Notes: generated by a model from the sequence alone, not told the origin. A stretch of DNA of 64,000 nucleotides from Sphingorhabdus sp. YGSMI21 (GCF_002776575.1 NZ_CP022548.1:2247001-2311000), one strand, 5' to 3'; counted from the first letter of the stretch, positions 10,624-21,423 are shown. Numbers and translations are program-made.

Positions 10624-11576
10624 GCTGCTTTCTCCTGTTGCGTGCCGCCCGGACGCTTGCCGAGCAAATGACAGATCGCGTAGCTGAGCTCCGCCCGGTT
10701 GAGCGTGTAGAAATGGAATTGCCGCACACCGCCGGCATAAAGCTTGCGGCACAGTTCCGCGGCCACCGTGGCCGCGATCAGTTGCCGCGCCGAAGGATGG
10801 TCGTCCAGCCCTTCGAACAGGTCGTTCATCCATGCCGGGATTTCCGCGCCGCACATGCCGGCGAACTTGCGGGTCTGGGCCACGTTCGACACCGGCAATA
10901 TGCCGGGTACCAGTTCCGCATCGATTCCGGCGGCCGCTGCGGCATCGCGGAAGCGGAAGAAGGCTTCGGCGGTGAAGAAAAACTGGGTAATCGCGCGGGT
11001 AGCTCCCGCGTCGAGCTTGCGCTTGAGATTGTCGAGGTCGCTCTGCGGACAGTCGGCATCGGGATGGGTCTCCGGATAGGCGGCCACCGATATCTCGAAA
11101 GGCGCGATATCGCTCAGGCCCTTCACCAGATCGGCAGCGCTGGCATAGCCTTGCGGATGGGGCTCGAAAGCCTGGCCTTCGGTTGGCGGATCGCCGCGCA
11201 AGGCGACAATATGGCGAACGCCGGCATCCCAATAGGAGCGGGCGACGTCAGCGATTTCCGCCTTGCTGGCACCGACGCAGGTCAGATGCGCCGCAGCCGG
11301 AATATCGGTTTCCTGCGCTATTCTGGCGACCGTGGCATGGGTGCGTTCGCGCGTGGTGCCACCCGCACCATAAGTCACCGAGACAAAGCGCGGACTAAGC
11401 GGTTGCAGCGTGAGCACGCTATCCCAGAGGGTCTTTTCCATCTTTTCCGATTTCGGCGGAAAAAATTCGAACGACACATCAGCATCGCCGCTCAATCCTG
11501 CAAAAAGCGGAGCATCCAGCGCCCGCTTGGCCTCTTCCAGTTCGATCAGCCCCATCGGCCGCTTCGGATTATTCAT
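10620..11576 (-). CDS. metF: methylenetetrahydrofolate reductase
   Basis: 318 residues. Flavoprotein that reduces 5,10-methylene-THF to 5-methyl-THF, the methyl donor for the two MetH parts that follow. Family landmarks: FEFFPPKSEKME near the N-terminus, SVTYGAGGTTRERT, HLTCVGASK, the folate-site loop ALRGDPP, and TQFFFTAEAFFRFRD. The gene overlaps its upstream neighbour by 4 bp (ATGA at 11573-11576) and the downstream metH part by 4 bp (10620-10623), a clear sign of translational coupling. Regulation is probably through the operator before the ArsR-fusion gene. Confidence 0.95.
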   Translation of the reverse strand: MNNPKRPMGLIELEEAKRALDAPLFAGLSGDADVSFEFFPPKSEKMEKTLWDSVLTLQPLSPRFVSVTYGAGGTTRERTHATVARIAQETDIPAAAHLTCVGASKAEIADVARSYWDAGVRHIVALRGDPPTEGQAFEPHPQGYASAADLVKGLSDIAPFEISVAAYPETHPDADCPQSDLDNLKRKLDAGATRAITQFFFTAEAFFRFRDAAAAAGIDAELVPGILPVSNVAQTRKFAGMCGAEIPAWMNDLFEGLDDHPSARQLIAATVAAELCRKLYAGGVRQFHFYTLNRAELSYAICHLLGKRPGGTQQEKAA

Positions 11577-12592
11577 GCTGATGCTCTTTTCAAATTTTTA
11601 CTTCGGGGAGACAATTTGCCGGAACCGTGATGCAGGCTGGGCACGGTGGTTTTTCTGGCAACCCAGATTTTCACTGTCAGCTCGCCGCCATCGAGCGTTC
11701 TGGTCTGTACAAGGTCCAGATGCGATGCGCCGAGCCAATGTTTCATGCTGTCATCGCTGAAACCCAGCCTTGCGTGGGCATGTTCGGTGCGCAGGTCTTC
11801 CCGGTCATGGGCAGCGAAATCGGCGATCAGGACCAGGCCATCCGGTCTCAAGACCCGCGATACTTCGACCAGAACGGCTTCGGGATGCTGTGCATAATGC
11901 AGGACCTGATGGAGAATGACGCTGTCCACCGCACCATTTTCCAGCGGCAGATTGTTGAAGTCGCCTTGCTTCAACTCGGTTTTCTGTACCAGACCGGATT
12001 CGCCGTCGCTTTCGCTCTCGAGCAGTTTTGCCCGTGCCAGCCGCAGCATTTCGGGGCTGTTGTCGATCGCGACGACCGATTGTGCCGAGGCTCCGAACAG
12101 TTCGACCATCCGGCCCGTGCCGGTTCCGATATCGAGCATCCGGCCCAGCGGCGCATCGCGCAGCAGGGCGAGCATCGCCCGCTCGACTTCCTCTTCGGGC
12201 AGATGGAGCGAGCGGATGGCGTCCCATTCTTCGGCATGGGCCGAGAAATAGCGCTCGGCCATTTCGGCGCGGGCCTTGCGAACCAGTGCCAGCTGCGCCT
12301 GGTCCTGCAGCGCCTGTTCGGACTTTGCCACCTTGTCCGAACGGAAAATGCGTCCCAATGTCTCCAGTTCGGAAGCCGGTCCGGGCTTGAGAAAGACCCA
12401 GCTTCCTTCTTTGCGGCGTTCTGCCAGTCCGGCTTCGTCCAATATTCTGATATGGCGGGAAATGCGCGGCTGGCTCTGGTCCAGAATTTGTGCCAGTTCG
12501 CCGACTGCCAGTTCCATCTTCTGCAGCAACAGCATGATTCGCAATCGTGTAGGGTCGGCAAGTGCCCTGAATATGTTCAAAATTTGGTCCAT
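11573..12592 (-). CDS. ArsR-family regulator fused to a SAM-dependent methyltransferase domain (SahR-like)
   Basis: 339 residues. Residues 1-95 form an ArsR winged helix (FRALADPTRLRIMLLL, then the recognition helix SQPRISRHIRILDEAGL and wing ERRKEGSW). Residues about 145-310 form a class I methyltransferase domain with the SAM loop MLDIGTGTGRMVELFG. It is the first gene of the metF-metH operon and overlaps metF by 4 bp. ArsR regulators of the methionine cycle that sense S-adenosylhomocysteine (SahR) are known in Proteobacteria, so the methyltransferase domain may serve here as a SAM/SAH sensor (inference). The palindrome 11 bp upstream of its start fits autoregulation. Confidence 0.85.
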   Translation of the reverse strand: MDQILNIFRALADPTRLRIMLLLQKMELAVGELAQILDQSQPRISRHIRILDEAGLAERRKEGSWVFLKPGPASELETLGRIFRSDKVAKSEQALQDQAQLALVRKARAEMAERYFSAHAEEWDAIRSLHLPEEEVERAMLALLRDAPLGRMLDIGTGTGRMVELFGASAQSVVAIDNSPEMLRLARAKLLESESDGESGLVQKTELKQGDFNNLPLENGAVDSVILHQVLHYAQHPEAVLVEVSRVLRPDGLVLIADFAAHDREDLRTEHAHARLGFSDDSMKHWLGASHLDLVQTRTLDGGELTVKIWVARKTTVPSLHHGSGKLSPRSKNLKRASA

Positions 12593-12603
12593 GTTGAATG
12601 GCT

Positions 12604-12623
12604 ATATAAAGAAATCTTTATAT
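12604..12623. promoter_or_regulatory. perfect 9-2-9 inverted repeat, probable operator of the methionine operon
   Basis: ATATAAAGA-AA-TCTTTATAT, a perfect palindrome 11 bp upstream of the ArsR-fusion start codon (12592). Size and symmetry fit a winged-helix dimer. The position would block transcription initiation or early elongation of the whole operon. Binding by the adjacent gene product is inferred from position. Confidence 0.7.
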
Positions 12624-12827
12624 CTGGTCAATCGGCTTGATCTTCCGCCCGTGGCTTTATCATTCGCTTGTCAGGTCTAGGAGATTTTACACCGCAGAAA
12701 GGGCCAAATCAGGTTCTTCATTGCGTTCATTCGGCCATATCGCTAAAGATGGGCACCGCAGGCCAGAGGAGCTGATAAAACTCCCCGCCGGCTTGGTTTT
12801 TGAGGACTAAAATAGAGGGTTACCCCA

Positions 12828-13163
12828 ATGAAAAAAGTTACAACATCAATCGTACTCGCCGCTGCACTTGGCCTGGCCGCATGCTCCGGCGCAGACAATG
12901 CCGAAACCGGTGCTGAAGAAGCAGTAGAAGGCACAGAAGCAACGGCTGAAGAAGCTGCTGCTGATGCCATGGATGCTGCCGAAGGCGAAGCTGACGCCAT
13001 GGGCGAAGCAGCCGCTGAAGCAACTGCCGAAGCTGCTGATGCCGCTGGTGAAGCTGCTGTAGCCGCTGGCGAAGCTGCTAAAACGGCTGGCGCTGCTGCC
13101 AAGGATGCTGCAAACAATGCAGTAGACAAAGCTGCCGCTGCTGCAAAAGACGCAGTCAACTAA
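12828..13163 (+). CDS. small Ala/Glu-rich lipoprotein
   Basis: 111 residues. Signal peptide with lipobox LAAC (Cys about residue 19), so the mature protein is lipid-anchored. The mature part is almost wholly A, E, D, G and K, with recurring GEAA, AAAD and EAA blocks, an amphipathic-helix pattern that shifts from acidic (EAVEGTEATAEE) to basic/neutral (AAKDAANNAVDKAAAA) toward the C-terminus. No enzymatic motif. A periplasmic helical spacer or LEA/apolipoprotein-like role is possible, but the function is unknown. A strong terminator follows, so it is probably a single-gene transcript. Confidence 0.75.
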   Translation: MKKVTTSIVLAAALGLAACSGADNAETGAEEAVEGTEATAEEAAADAMDAAEGEADAMGEAAAEATAEAADAAGEAAVAAGEAAKTAGAAAKDAANNAVDKAAAAAKDAVN

Positions 13164-13187
13164 GCTTTATAAAATCTACAAGAAAAA

Positions 13188-13215
13188 GGGCTGTCTGCGG
13201 ACGGCCCTTTTTTTT
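13188..13215 (+). terminator. Rho-independent terminator after the Ala-rich lipoprotein
   Basis: Stem GGGCTGTC/GACGGCCC (one G-U pair) with a TGCG loop, followed by a run of eight T. It lies 25 bp after the stop codon. Confidence 0.85.
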
Positions 13216-13253
13216 GTCTTTGGTCCGGCTCGAACAGTCTTTATGGAGATCTC

Positions 13254-13448
13254 ATGAGAACCATTGTCAGCATCATGATATTGGCCGGACTGGCCGCCTG
13301 CGGTCCGGCGCAAAATGATCCCGGACCCGGTGGCGTGACCGTCGGCGAGGCCAAGGCGCTGGACGAGGCGGCGAAAATGCTGGACGAGCGCAACGAGCCG
13401 CCCGACTTGACGGAAAATATTACTGTCGGTGAGGTTGAAGGCGAATAG
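13254..13448 (+). CDS. small hypothetical lipoprotein
   Basis: 64 residues. MRTIVSIMILAGLAAC ends in a textbook lipobox (LAAC, Cys16). The mature part is short, acidic and Pro/Gly-rich with TVGEA and TVGEVEGE repeated near its two ends. GGAG precedes the ATG with normal spacing. No family recognised. It lies between a terminator and the convergent beta-lactamase-like gene. Confidence 0.65.
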   Translation: MRTIVSIMILAGLAACGPAQNDPGPGGVTVGEAKALDEAAKMLDERNEPPDLTENITVGEVEGE

Positions 13449-13450
13449 CT

Positions 13451-14575
13451 TCAGCCCGGGTGATAGCGGCCCACGGCCCGCGTTACCGCCTGCATCATAC
13501 GCATGCGTTCGGGGATCGAGGCGGTCGTATCACCCAGCATCACCACCACTGCATAGCGCGTACCATCTGGCGCGGTCATGATGCCGATATCATTATAGCC
13601 GGTCGCCACCGAACCGAGCACCTGGCCGGTGCCGGTCTTGTGCAGGAATTCCCAGCCCGCGGGTACACCGGCCTTCAGCCGGTTGGGACCGCTGCGCGTG
13701 CGCTTCAATATCGACTGCAGCAATTTGGTTGAATTGGGCGAGAGCAGTTCCCCGCGGGCCAGCTTGTCGAGCGCGCGGACGATTGCGCGCGGACTGGCTC
13801 CGTCAACCGGATCTGCCAGATAGGCGTCGAGCGACTGGCGGCGCCGTTCGACCGGCACTTTTGCACGGGCTGCATAGAAGGACCGGCGATAGGACAGGTC
13901 CTGCTTCCATTCCATTCCGGCAATGCCGGCCTGCAACAGCCGCTCGCCGGGACCGAAGCGGATTTTTCCCAGATCGTTCTTGTCGATGAACTTGCGCACG
14001 GCCTCGGGGCCGCCGGCGTGCCGCAACAGGGCGTCATTCGCGGTATTGTCGCTGCTGGCCAGGGCCTTTTCCAGCAGCGTATAGACGGATTTCACCACGG
14101 CGCCTTCCCGTTCGACTTCAACCGCCATCGGCTGGTGGAACAGGGTGAGGTCTTCCTTGCCGATCCGGATCGGGTCGGACAGGGACGCCCGGCCCTGGTC
14201 GATCTTGTCGAGCATGGCCATGGCCACCCAGAGTTTGGACACGCTTTGCTGCGGGAAATATTCGTCGATCCGGTGGCCGAATTCCCATTCACCATCGATT
14301 CGTTTGATCGCAATGCCGGTCTTTCCCGGAAAGGTCCGCCACAGTTGGTCTATCTCGCGGACCAGCGCCGGGTCGGGCCGCTCGCGGGATGTATTTGTGG
14401 CAGGCGGGGCCGAGGGGGCCGGGTTCTGATAGACGGGGGGCGGAGCCTTGCCCGGCTTTGCCGTCGGGCGGTTCGAGGCGGAAACACAGGCTGCCAGTGT
14501 GACGGTGAGCATCAAGGTCAAGAAATGCCGAAAATGTCTCATGAGCGGCCGATCGTCTGCTGTTGTTATGTTCAT
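13451..14575 (-). CDS. class A beta-lactamase-like serine hydrolase (lipoprotein)
   Basis: 374 residues. All class A signatures are visible: SVSK (Ser111, Lys114), SDN in ASSDNTAND, and the KTG box in HKTGTG. A lipobox LAAC near residue 30 suggests anchoring, and a Pro/Ala-rich linker precedes the domain. AGAAGG sits 5 nt before the ATG at 14575, which supports this start, although MRHFRHF at 14542 would give a more standard signal peptide. It could be a true beta-lactamase or a penicillin-binding-like hydrolase. I do not see a clear class A Glu166 motif (ExxLN), so antibiotic hydrolysis is uncertain. Confidence 0.8.
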   Translation of the reverse strand: MNITTADDRPLMRHFRHFLTLMLTVTLAACVSASNRPTAKPGKAPPPVYQNPAPSAPPATNTSRERPDPALVREIDQLWRTFPGKTGIAIKRIDGEWEFGHRIDEYFPQQSVSKLWVAMAMLDKIDQGRASLSDPIRIGKEDLTLFHQPMAVEVEREGAVVKSVYTLLEKALASSDNTANDALLRHAGGPEAVRKFIDKNDLGKIRFGPGERLLQAGIAGMEWKQDLSYRRSFYAARAKVPVERRRQSLDAYLADPVDGASPRAIVRALDKLARGELLSPNSTKLLQSILKRTRSGPNRLKAGVPAGWEFLHKTGTGQVLGSVATGYNDIGIMTAPDGTRYAVVVMLGDTTASIPERMRMMQAVTRAVGRYHPG

Positions 14576-14700
14576 ATAGCCTTCTAACTACCCGACCCCG
14601 TCTGAACAGGGGCAAAACCGCCGGTTGCGGTGAATGATTCTCCTGCTGCGACAGATTGCCCCGGCCGGCGCGCAAACCGGTTGGACCCGATAGCCGGCGG

Positions 14701-15912
14701 CTATTTCAGGAAGCCGAAATTGAATCGGCGGGTAACCCGATAGTCCAGCGTGTTCACCAGAAAATAGGACAGGGTCCAGCGCAGCCGGTTGAGAAGGGTG
14801 CGGCGGGATTTGTGCAACGCCGGCGTGATGGCTTCGCTCTGCTCGTGCAGGATGTCGATCACGCTGCGCGCATGATCGGCGAAGGCACCATCCTCGATCC
14901 GCAGCATCATTTCCACATTGATGAACAGGCTGCGCAGATCGAAATTTGCCGAACCGATATAGACAGCATCGTCGACGACCACCAGTTTCGTGTGGAGGCG
15001 TCTGGGCTGGAATTCGAACAGGCGCGCATGCCGTTTCAGCAGATATCCGTAAAGCAGCCGGCTCGCCCCCATGGTCGCGCCATTGTCGGTCTTGCCGGGT
15101 AATATGATCCGGCTTCGCCCGCCGCGCTTTGACAGTCCGCCAATCCGCCGCAAGAGGCCCTGTCCCGGCGAAAAATAGGCGGAGACGAGATCCAGCCGAC
15201 TGCCGCTCTCCAGATCATTCTTGATCGCCCGCGCCCAGCGGCTCAGGCGATTGCTCGGTCCGCCGAGAAGCCACTGGAACTTGCCCGCGCCGGCCTCCCA
15301 GTGGCGCACCATCCTGCGCAGCGAACGCATATTGCCATTGTCCTGGTACACCCAGTTGGACAATAGCCGAAAATAGCTGGCGAGACTGGCAACCTCGGGC
15401 CCCTTTATTTCCAGACCCAGATCTTCCCAGCTATCGTCGCTCTGGTCGTCCGCGCCGGTCTGCTGATGCACGGCAAAATATTCATCGGCGATGTTGAACC
15501 CGCCGATCAGGGCGCAGCAATCGTCCGCGATGATCATCTTTTGATGATTGCGGACAAAATAGCTGGTCGAGAAACGCGGGCTGAAGACCCTGAACTTCCC
15601 GCCCGCCGCGACAAACGGATCGAAAAAGGCGCGCGGCGCGCCATTGGAGCCAAAACTGTCGACCATCATTTCCACGGCAACGCCCCGTTCGCAGGCGGCT
15701 ATCAGGATATCGAGAATTTTCCGGCCGATCAGATCATCCTCGAACATGTAGAAGAAAAGCCGGAGGCTTTCGTCGGCCCGCTCGAGCAGGTTCACCAGCG
15801 CGGAAAGGCGTTCGTCCGGCGCACGGACCAGCCGCAGCCGGTTCCCGCCGACGTCGAACCATTGCGCTCGTCCGGCTTGCCATAACAGTTTATTCGCGGG
15901 GGTGTTTTTCAT
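14701..15912 (-). CDS. phospholipase D-fold phosphatidyltransferase (cardiolipin synthase-like)
   Basis: 403 residues from the ATG at 15912; a longer form from 15954 is possible. Two HKD motifs: NHQKMIIADD...GGFN at about residue 145, and LHTKLVVVDDAVYIGSAN at about residue 310, the paired catalytic sites of bacterial cardiolipin synthases and related PLD enzymes. The first part (LERADESLRLFFYMFEDDLIGRKI) matches the family. No N-terminal membrane spans are visible, unlike classic Cls, so it may be a ClsB/ClsC-like or otherwise peripheral enzyme. It stands alone between convergent and divergent neighbours. Confidence 0.85.
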   Translation of the reverse strand: MKNTPANKLLWQAGRAQWFDVGGNRLRLVRAPDERLSALVNLLERADESLRLFFYMFEDDLIGRKILDILIAACERGVAVEMMVDSFGSNGAPRAFFDPFVAAGGKFRVFSPRFSTSYFVRNHQKMIIADDCCALIGGFNIADEYFAVHQQTGADDQSDDSWEDLGLEIKGPEVASLASYFRLLSNWVYQDNGNMRSLRRMVRHWEAGAGKFQWLLGGPSNRLSRWARAIKNDLESGSRLDLVSAYFSPGQGLLRRIGGLSKRGGRSRIILPGKTDNGATMGASRLLYGYLLKRHARLFEFQPRRLHTKLVVVDDAVYIGSANFDLRSLFINVEMMLRIEDGAFADHARSVIDILHEQSEAITPALHKSRRTLLNRLRWTLSYFLVNTLDYRVTRRFNFGFLK

Positions 15913-16003
15913 GATGTCGGGGCATAGATTATCCCCGTCGCACCGACAAACCATTAGATTGGCTATCGCTTTGCCGGCTCATGCTTTGGCCCGCCCGGAT
16001 TTG

Positions 16004-16032
16004 TTGACAAATCCCGCCCATAGCCCTACATG
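16004..16032 (+). promoter_or_regulatory. candidate sigma70-type promoter of rpoZ
   Basis: TTGACA at 16004-16009, a 17-bp spacer, then TACATG at 16027-16032. It lies about 40 bp before the rpoZ start. The -35 is perfect and the -10 is weak. Confidence 0.55.
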
Positions 16033-16073
16033 CAGGCCTCTTTTCCTATAGTTTGCAGAATCAGGAGCGCCTT

Positions 16074-16421
16074 ATGGCTCGCGTTACGGTTGAAGATTGC
16101 GTTGATAAAGTCACAAACCGGTTTGATCTGGTGTTGTTTGCTGCCCAGCGCGCACGTGAGATTTCGGGCGGCGCAGAGCTGACTGTCGATCGCGATCGCG
16201 ATAAAAACCCGGTTGTCGCCCTGCGCGAAATCGCGGAAGAAACCGTCAAGCCAAAGGATCTGCAGGAAAGCCTGATTCAGTCGCTGCAGAAGGTTCTTAT
16301 CGACGACGACGATACGCCGGATGAAATCGGTTCGATCAGCCAGTCGGCCGAAGCGCTTCGCCTGACAGCCGCTGCGCCACCACGCAGCGCCGGCGTCGCC
16401 GGAGATTACGGCCGCCGCTAA
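16074..16421 (+). CDS. rpoZ: RNA polymerase omega subunit
   Basis: 115 residues. The start is the ATG at 16074 (MARVTVEDC), 7 nt after AGGAG; an in-frame ATG at 16053 has no ribosome site. Omega motifs: [27 protein letters not shown] and [14 protein letters not shown]. It helps assemble the beta' subunit into RNA polymerase. The C-terminus ([18 protein letters not shown]...) is the variable tail seen in alphaproteobacterial omegas. Convergent with ftsH across a shared terminator. Confidence 0.95.
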   Translation: MARVTVEDCVDKVTNRFDLVLFAAQRAREISGGAELTVDRDRDKNPVVALREIAEETVKPKDLQESLIQSLQKVLIDDDDTPDEIGSISQSAEALRLTAAAPPRSAGVAGDYGRR

Positions 16422-16460
16422 GCGATCTGCGGTCCGCCGCAAGATATATTGAGATAAAAG

Positions 16461-16498
16461 AAAAGGCCGCCGGGAATATCCCGAGCGGCCTTTTCTTT
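16461..16498. terminator. bidirectional terminator between rpoZ and ftsH
   Basis: AAAAGGCCGC at 16461-16470 pairs with GCGGCCTTTT at 16485-16494, with an inner CGGGA/TCCCG stem. The T-tract on the plus strand and the A-tract at the other side give a terminator for both convergent genes. Confidence 0.85.
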
Positions 16499-16524
16499 GT
16501 CCTGGCTTCTTGCCGGATCGCGAA

Positions 16525-18477
<1,953 letters not shown>

Positions 18478-18642
18478 TGCGCATCTTGTCCTGTAATCAT
18501 TGTTGCAGCGGATGAACGGCATCACGCCGCAATTATCTATGGTCTAAAGATAGTCCTTTTGCTGCGGATGACAATAACAAGGCCAATGTTTTTACCGATC
18601 AGTGTGATCGGAGCGGCCCGCCGTCCGGCCTGCAGCGGTGAA

Positions 18643-19596
18643 TCAGCTGGTCCGCCGCTCCGGCGCGGGCTGAAAGCGCCAGACGGCGCCGCCCCGGCAC
18701 AATATGTCGCCCAGGGTGACGGTTTCGCCCTTTTCCAGCGCGATGATTGTCTGGTCGATCTGGCTGCCGCGCGGTGACAGGGCAGGGTCGCAGCTATGCA
18801 GACATCGCAGCAGCAGCCGCCGCTGGATCTCGTGCGGGAAGCGCGTGCGGGAAAGGGTGCAGCCCAAGTCGGTGAGTTTGAGATGGTCTTCGGCAAGACG
18901 CTCGACCATCCATTCGATAGCCTCGCGCGCGTCCCCTAGTGCGCTGGCGCTCTGGCTGGCGAGGCTGGTGTCAAAACCTTCAAGATCCTGCAGCGCGTTG
19001 CGTACCCGCACACGGTCATAGCCCTGATCGCGATTGGAAGGATCGTCGACCGGGTCGAGACCATGGCCGGCAACATGGGAAACCAGTTCCGATTTCTGAA
19101 AATGCAGCAGGGGGCGGATGATATGGGTCCGTTTTTCACGGATCCCCGACATGCCGTCGATGCCGCTGCCGCGCAAGATGCGCATGATCATGGTCTCCAG
19201 CTGGTCATCGGCATGGTGGGCGGTTGCCAGCCAGTCGATATTCCGGTCTTTCATCCAGTCGTGGAGCAATCCGTAGCGCGCGTGCCGGGCCGCGCTCTGA
19301 ATACTGCCGCGAATCGGAATGACGGGGCGCAATATGTCGTGCGGGATGCCGCGTTCGCGACAGATGGATGCGACAAATTCCGCCTCCTCGCGACCGGCAG
19401 GGCGCAGGCCATGATCAACCGTGGCAGCGGCGATCCTGTCCGGACAGGCCTGCAACGCCAGCAGCAACAGGGCAAGACTGTCGGGTCCGCCGGAAACCGC
19501 GAGGCCCAGCTTCTGCTCGCTGGATGCAAATGCCGGCAACAGCCGGTCCAGCGCCTCGGAAAACCGGGATTCGAGCGAGGCGGCCGTACCGGTCAT
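18643..19596 (-). CDS. tilS: tRNA(Ile)-lysidine synthase
   Basis: 317 residues. PP-loop motif AVSGGPDSLALLLLAL near residue 33 and the conserved ATAHHADDQLETMIMRILRGSG segment define TilS, which changes C34 of tRNA-Ile(CAU) to lysidine so that it reads AUA. It is shorter than E. coli TilS because the C-terminal tRNA-binding domains are reduced, as is common in this group. It starts 3 bp after the cpoB stop. The cpoB-tilS-ftsH order is common in alphaproteobacteria. Confidence 0.93.
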   Translation of the reverse strand: MTGTAASLESRFSEALDRLLPAFASSEQKLGLAVSGGPDSLALLLLALQACPDRIAAATVDHGLRPAGREEAEFVASICRERGIPHDILRPVIPIRGSIQSAARHARYGLLHDWMKDRNIDWLATAHHADDQLETMIMRILRGSGIDGMSGIREKRTHIIRPLLHFQKSELVSHVAGHGLDPVDDPSNRDQGYDRVRVRNALQDLEGFDTSLASQSASALGDAREAIEWMVERLAEDHLKLTDLGCTLSRTRFPHEIQRRLLLRCLHSCDPALSPRGSQIDQTIIALEKGETVTLGDILCRGGAVWRFQPAPERRTS

Positions 19597-19599
19597 GAT

Positions 19600-20466
19600 C
19601 TATTTGCAGTTGGCGGCAGCCTTGCCCGATGTGACGCGATCGGCCAGCCGGCCACTGGCGACCTCGGGATAGACATCCTGCATCTCCGCCAATACGCGGC
19701 AGGCATCGGCCTTTTTCCCCAGCTGCACCAGCGCGGTGCTCAGGAAATAGAGACTGTCCGGCGCACGTTCGCCGCGTGGCCGTTTCTGGTAATTTTCATA
19801 GAGAGCAACCGAGGCGAGCGCCGGCTTCCCATCGTCCAGATAGGCGCGGCCAAGCAGATTCTGGGCGAAACTCGCGCGACGATGGGACGGATGATCCTCG
19901 ACCATTTTTTTCAGCTGGGCCTGCGCCTCTGGATAGAATTTTGCGTCCCACAGCCGATAGCCGTAAATATAGGCATCTTCCCCGGCATCACCGGTTTCCG
20001 GCATGACGATCGCGGCGACCCCGACAACCCTCTGGGGATCGGGTGCAGCCTCTGTCGCCGGCGCCGGGGTGCTTTTCGGCGTGGATCCGCTGACACCGGC
20101 CGCGGGCAGCGTCGCGGCCGGGGCAGCGGCTGCCGCCATCCGGTCCTCCAGCTTTTTCAGCCGAAAGCCGTTTTCCTCGACCTGACCGGTCAGGTTGGCC
20201 AGACTGCGTTCCAGCGCGTCCACCCGGGCGATCAAGTCGCTCACAGCCGAGGTTGTAACCGATGCCGCTGGCGAAGCCGGGCCATTTTCCGCGGTGATCT
20301 CTGGCTCGAAATAGCGGGTCGAACCGCCCGGGAATATCTTGCGCTGAACCGCGCGCATTTCCTGTTCGAGCCGGTCCACGCGCTTGTCAACATCCGCGCT
20401 CTGAGCCGATGCAGGGGTGCTGGCAAGCAAGCTGGCGAGCAATATTGTGATACCGAATTTCTTCAT
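19600..20466 (-). CDS. cpoB: cell division coordinator CpoB/YbgF (Tol-Pal associated TPR protein)
   Basis: 288 residues. Signal peptide (MKKFGITILLASLLASTPASA), an N-terminal coiled coil (VDKRVDRLEQEMRAVQRK and a later VDALERSLANLTGQVEENGFRLKKLEDRM), a Pro/Ala-rich linker, then TPR repeats (AYIYGYRLWDAKFYPEAQAQLKKMV..., RRASFAQNLLGRAYLDDGKPALAS...). Family role: periplasmic link between Tol-Pal constriction and peptidoglycan synthesis. The gene is not directly preceded by pal here, so it is the first gene of this set in the window. Confidence 0.88.
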   Translation of the reverse strand: MKKFGITILLASLLASTPASAQSADVDKRVDRLEQEMRAVQRKIFPGGSTRYFEPEITAENGPASPAASVTTSAVSDLIARVDALERSLANLTGQVEENGFRLKKLEDRMAAAAAPAATLPAAGVSGSTPKSTPAPATEAAPDPQRVVGVAAIVMPETGDAGEDAYIYGYRLWDAKFYPEAQAQLKKMVEDHPSHRRASFAQNLLGRAYLDDGKPALASVALYENYQKRPRGERAPDSLYFLSTALVQLGKKADACRVLAEMQDVYPEVASGRLADRVTSGKAAANCK

Positions 20467-20586
20467 CGAGGCCTCCGCTGATTGCGCCTATATTAACCAT
20501 ATATGGCGCTGAAAAGTAAAGAATATTATGCCGGAAAACGGGCGGACTCCGGCGACCGGCCGCTATCGTGACAGCCCCTGCGTCGC

Positions 20587-21423
20587 TTATTCAGATGACA
20601 GGTCTGCGTCCGGATTGCTGACCGTTTCCCGTGCCAGCAAGGCGGCGGCGCTGACCCCGACATCCTTGATCGTGCGCTCTGCGGTGCCCAGTTGCGGGAC
20701 GACCTGTCCATCGATCGTGACGGTCAGGGCGGCGGGGCGCCCGGTCAGTATCTGCGGATCATTGGCATCAGCCGGTACCGTGAACGTGTCGCCGGCGGCC
20801 ATTTCATCCTCGAACAGGCGCTCGCCCTCCGCATCATATATTTTCATCCAGACCGGTTCGGTTGCGGTCAGCACCACTATTCCCTGGCTGGATGGCGTCG
20901 GGCTGCTGCCCTGGACATTCTGTTCGCCGGAAGGTGCCGTTGCGCTTTCCGCCGGCGGCGTGCTGTCGCTTTCGGCGATCTGTTCCAGGTCACCGGGATT
21001 GAGGATCAGGGTGCGCCAGACGAGATAGCCGATCAGCACCAGCGCGCCGATGCCGGCGGCGGTCCAGGCGAGATAGCGGGGCGGGATGCTGGACGGGTTG
21101 GCCGGCGCATAGCCGCTGACTTCGGGCTGATAGGCTCCGTGACCCTGCTCGTCCATTTCCGCGCGCAGTTGGCTGCCAATGGCCGCATCGACCAGGCCGA
21201 CGGTTCTGGCGTAGGATTTGGCGAAGCCGATCGCATAGGTTCGGCCGGGCAACGCGTCGAAATCGCCGCTTTCTATCGCTTCCAGATGGCGTTGCGGAAT
21301 CCGGGTTTTTTTGGCGATATCTTCCAGCGAGAGATTTTTCTGCTCTCTCGCCCGACGCAATAATTCGCCGGTGCTGTGCAGATGCAGCTCGACATTTTCT
21401 TCGTCATTGGTTTCTTCGGCCAC
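20587..21423 (-). CDS. RodZ-like membrane protein with N-terminal helix-turn-helix and C-terminal DUF4115
   Basis: 278 residues from GTG 21423. AAGGGAG lies exactly 6 nt before this GTG, far better than any upstream ATG (21447 or 21513). An N-terminal HTH_25 domain (GELLRRAREQKNLSLEDIAKKTRIPQRHLEAIESGDFDALP) precedes a single membrane span (about 135-155, AAGIGALVLIGYLVW), a Ser/Thr/Pro-rich linker, and a C-terminal beta domain (GIVVLTATEPVWMKIYDAEGERLFEDEM) of the RodZ/DUF4115 type. RodZ proteins link the MreB cytoskeleton to the envelope. It follows ptsP on the same strand with a 172-bp gap. Confidence 0.82.
   Translation of the reverse strand: MAEETNDEENVELHLHSTGELLRRAREQKNLSLEDIAKKTRIPQRHLEAIESGDFDALPGRTYAIGFAKSYARTVGLVDAAIGSQLRAEMDEQGHGAYQPEVSGYAPANPSSIPPRYLAWTAAGIGALVLIGYLVWRTLILNPGDLEQIAESDSTPPAESATAPSGEQNVQGSSPTPSSQGIVVLTATEPVWMKIYDAEGERLFEDEMAAGDTFTVPADANDPQILTGRPAALTVTIDGQVVPQLGTAERTIKDVGVSAAALLARETVSNPDADLSSE

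Noticed and set aside
9574..11232. Longer version of the metH N-part reaching into metF
   Set aside because: Residues before MTSPREQ are an out-of-frame reading of metF; the ATGA overlap at 10620-10623 is the normal junction.
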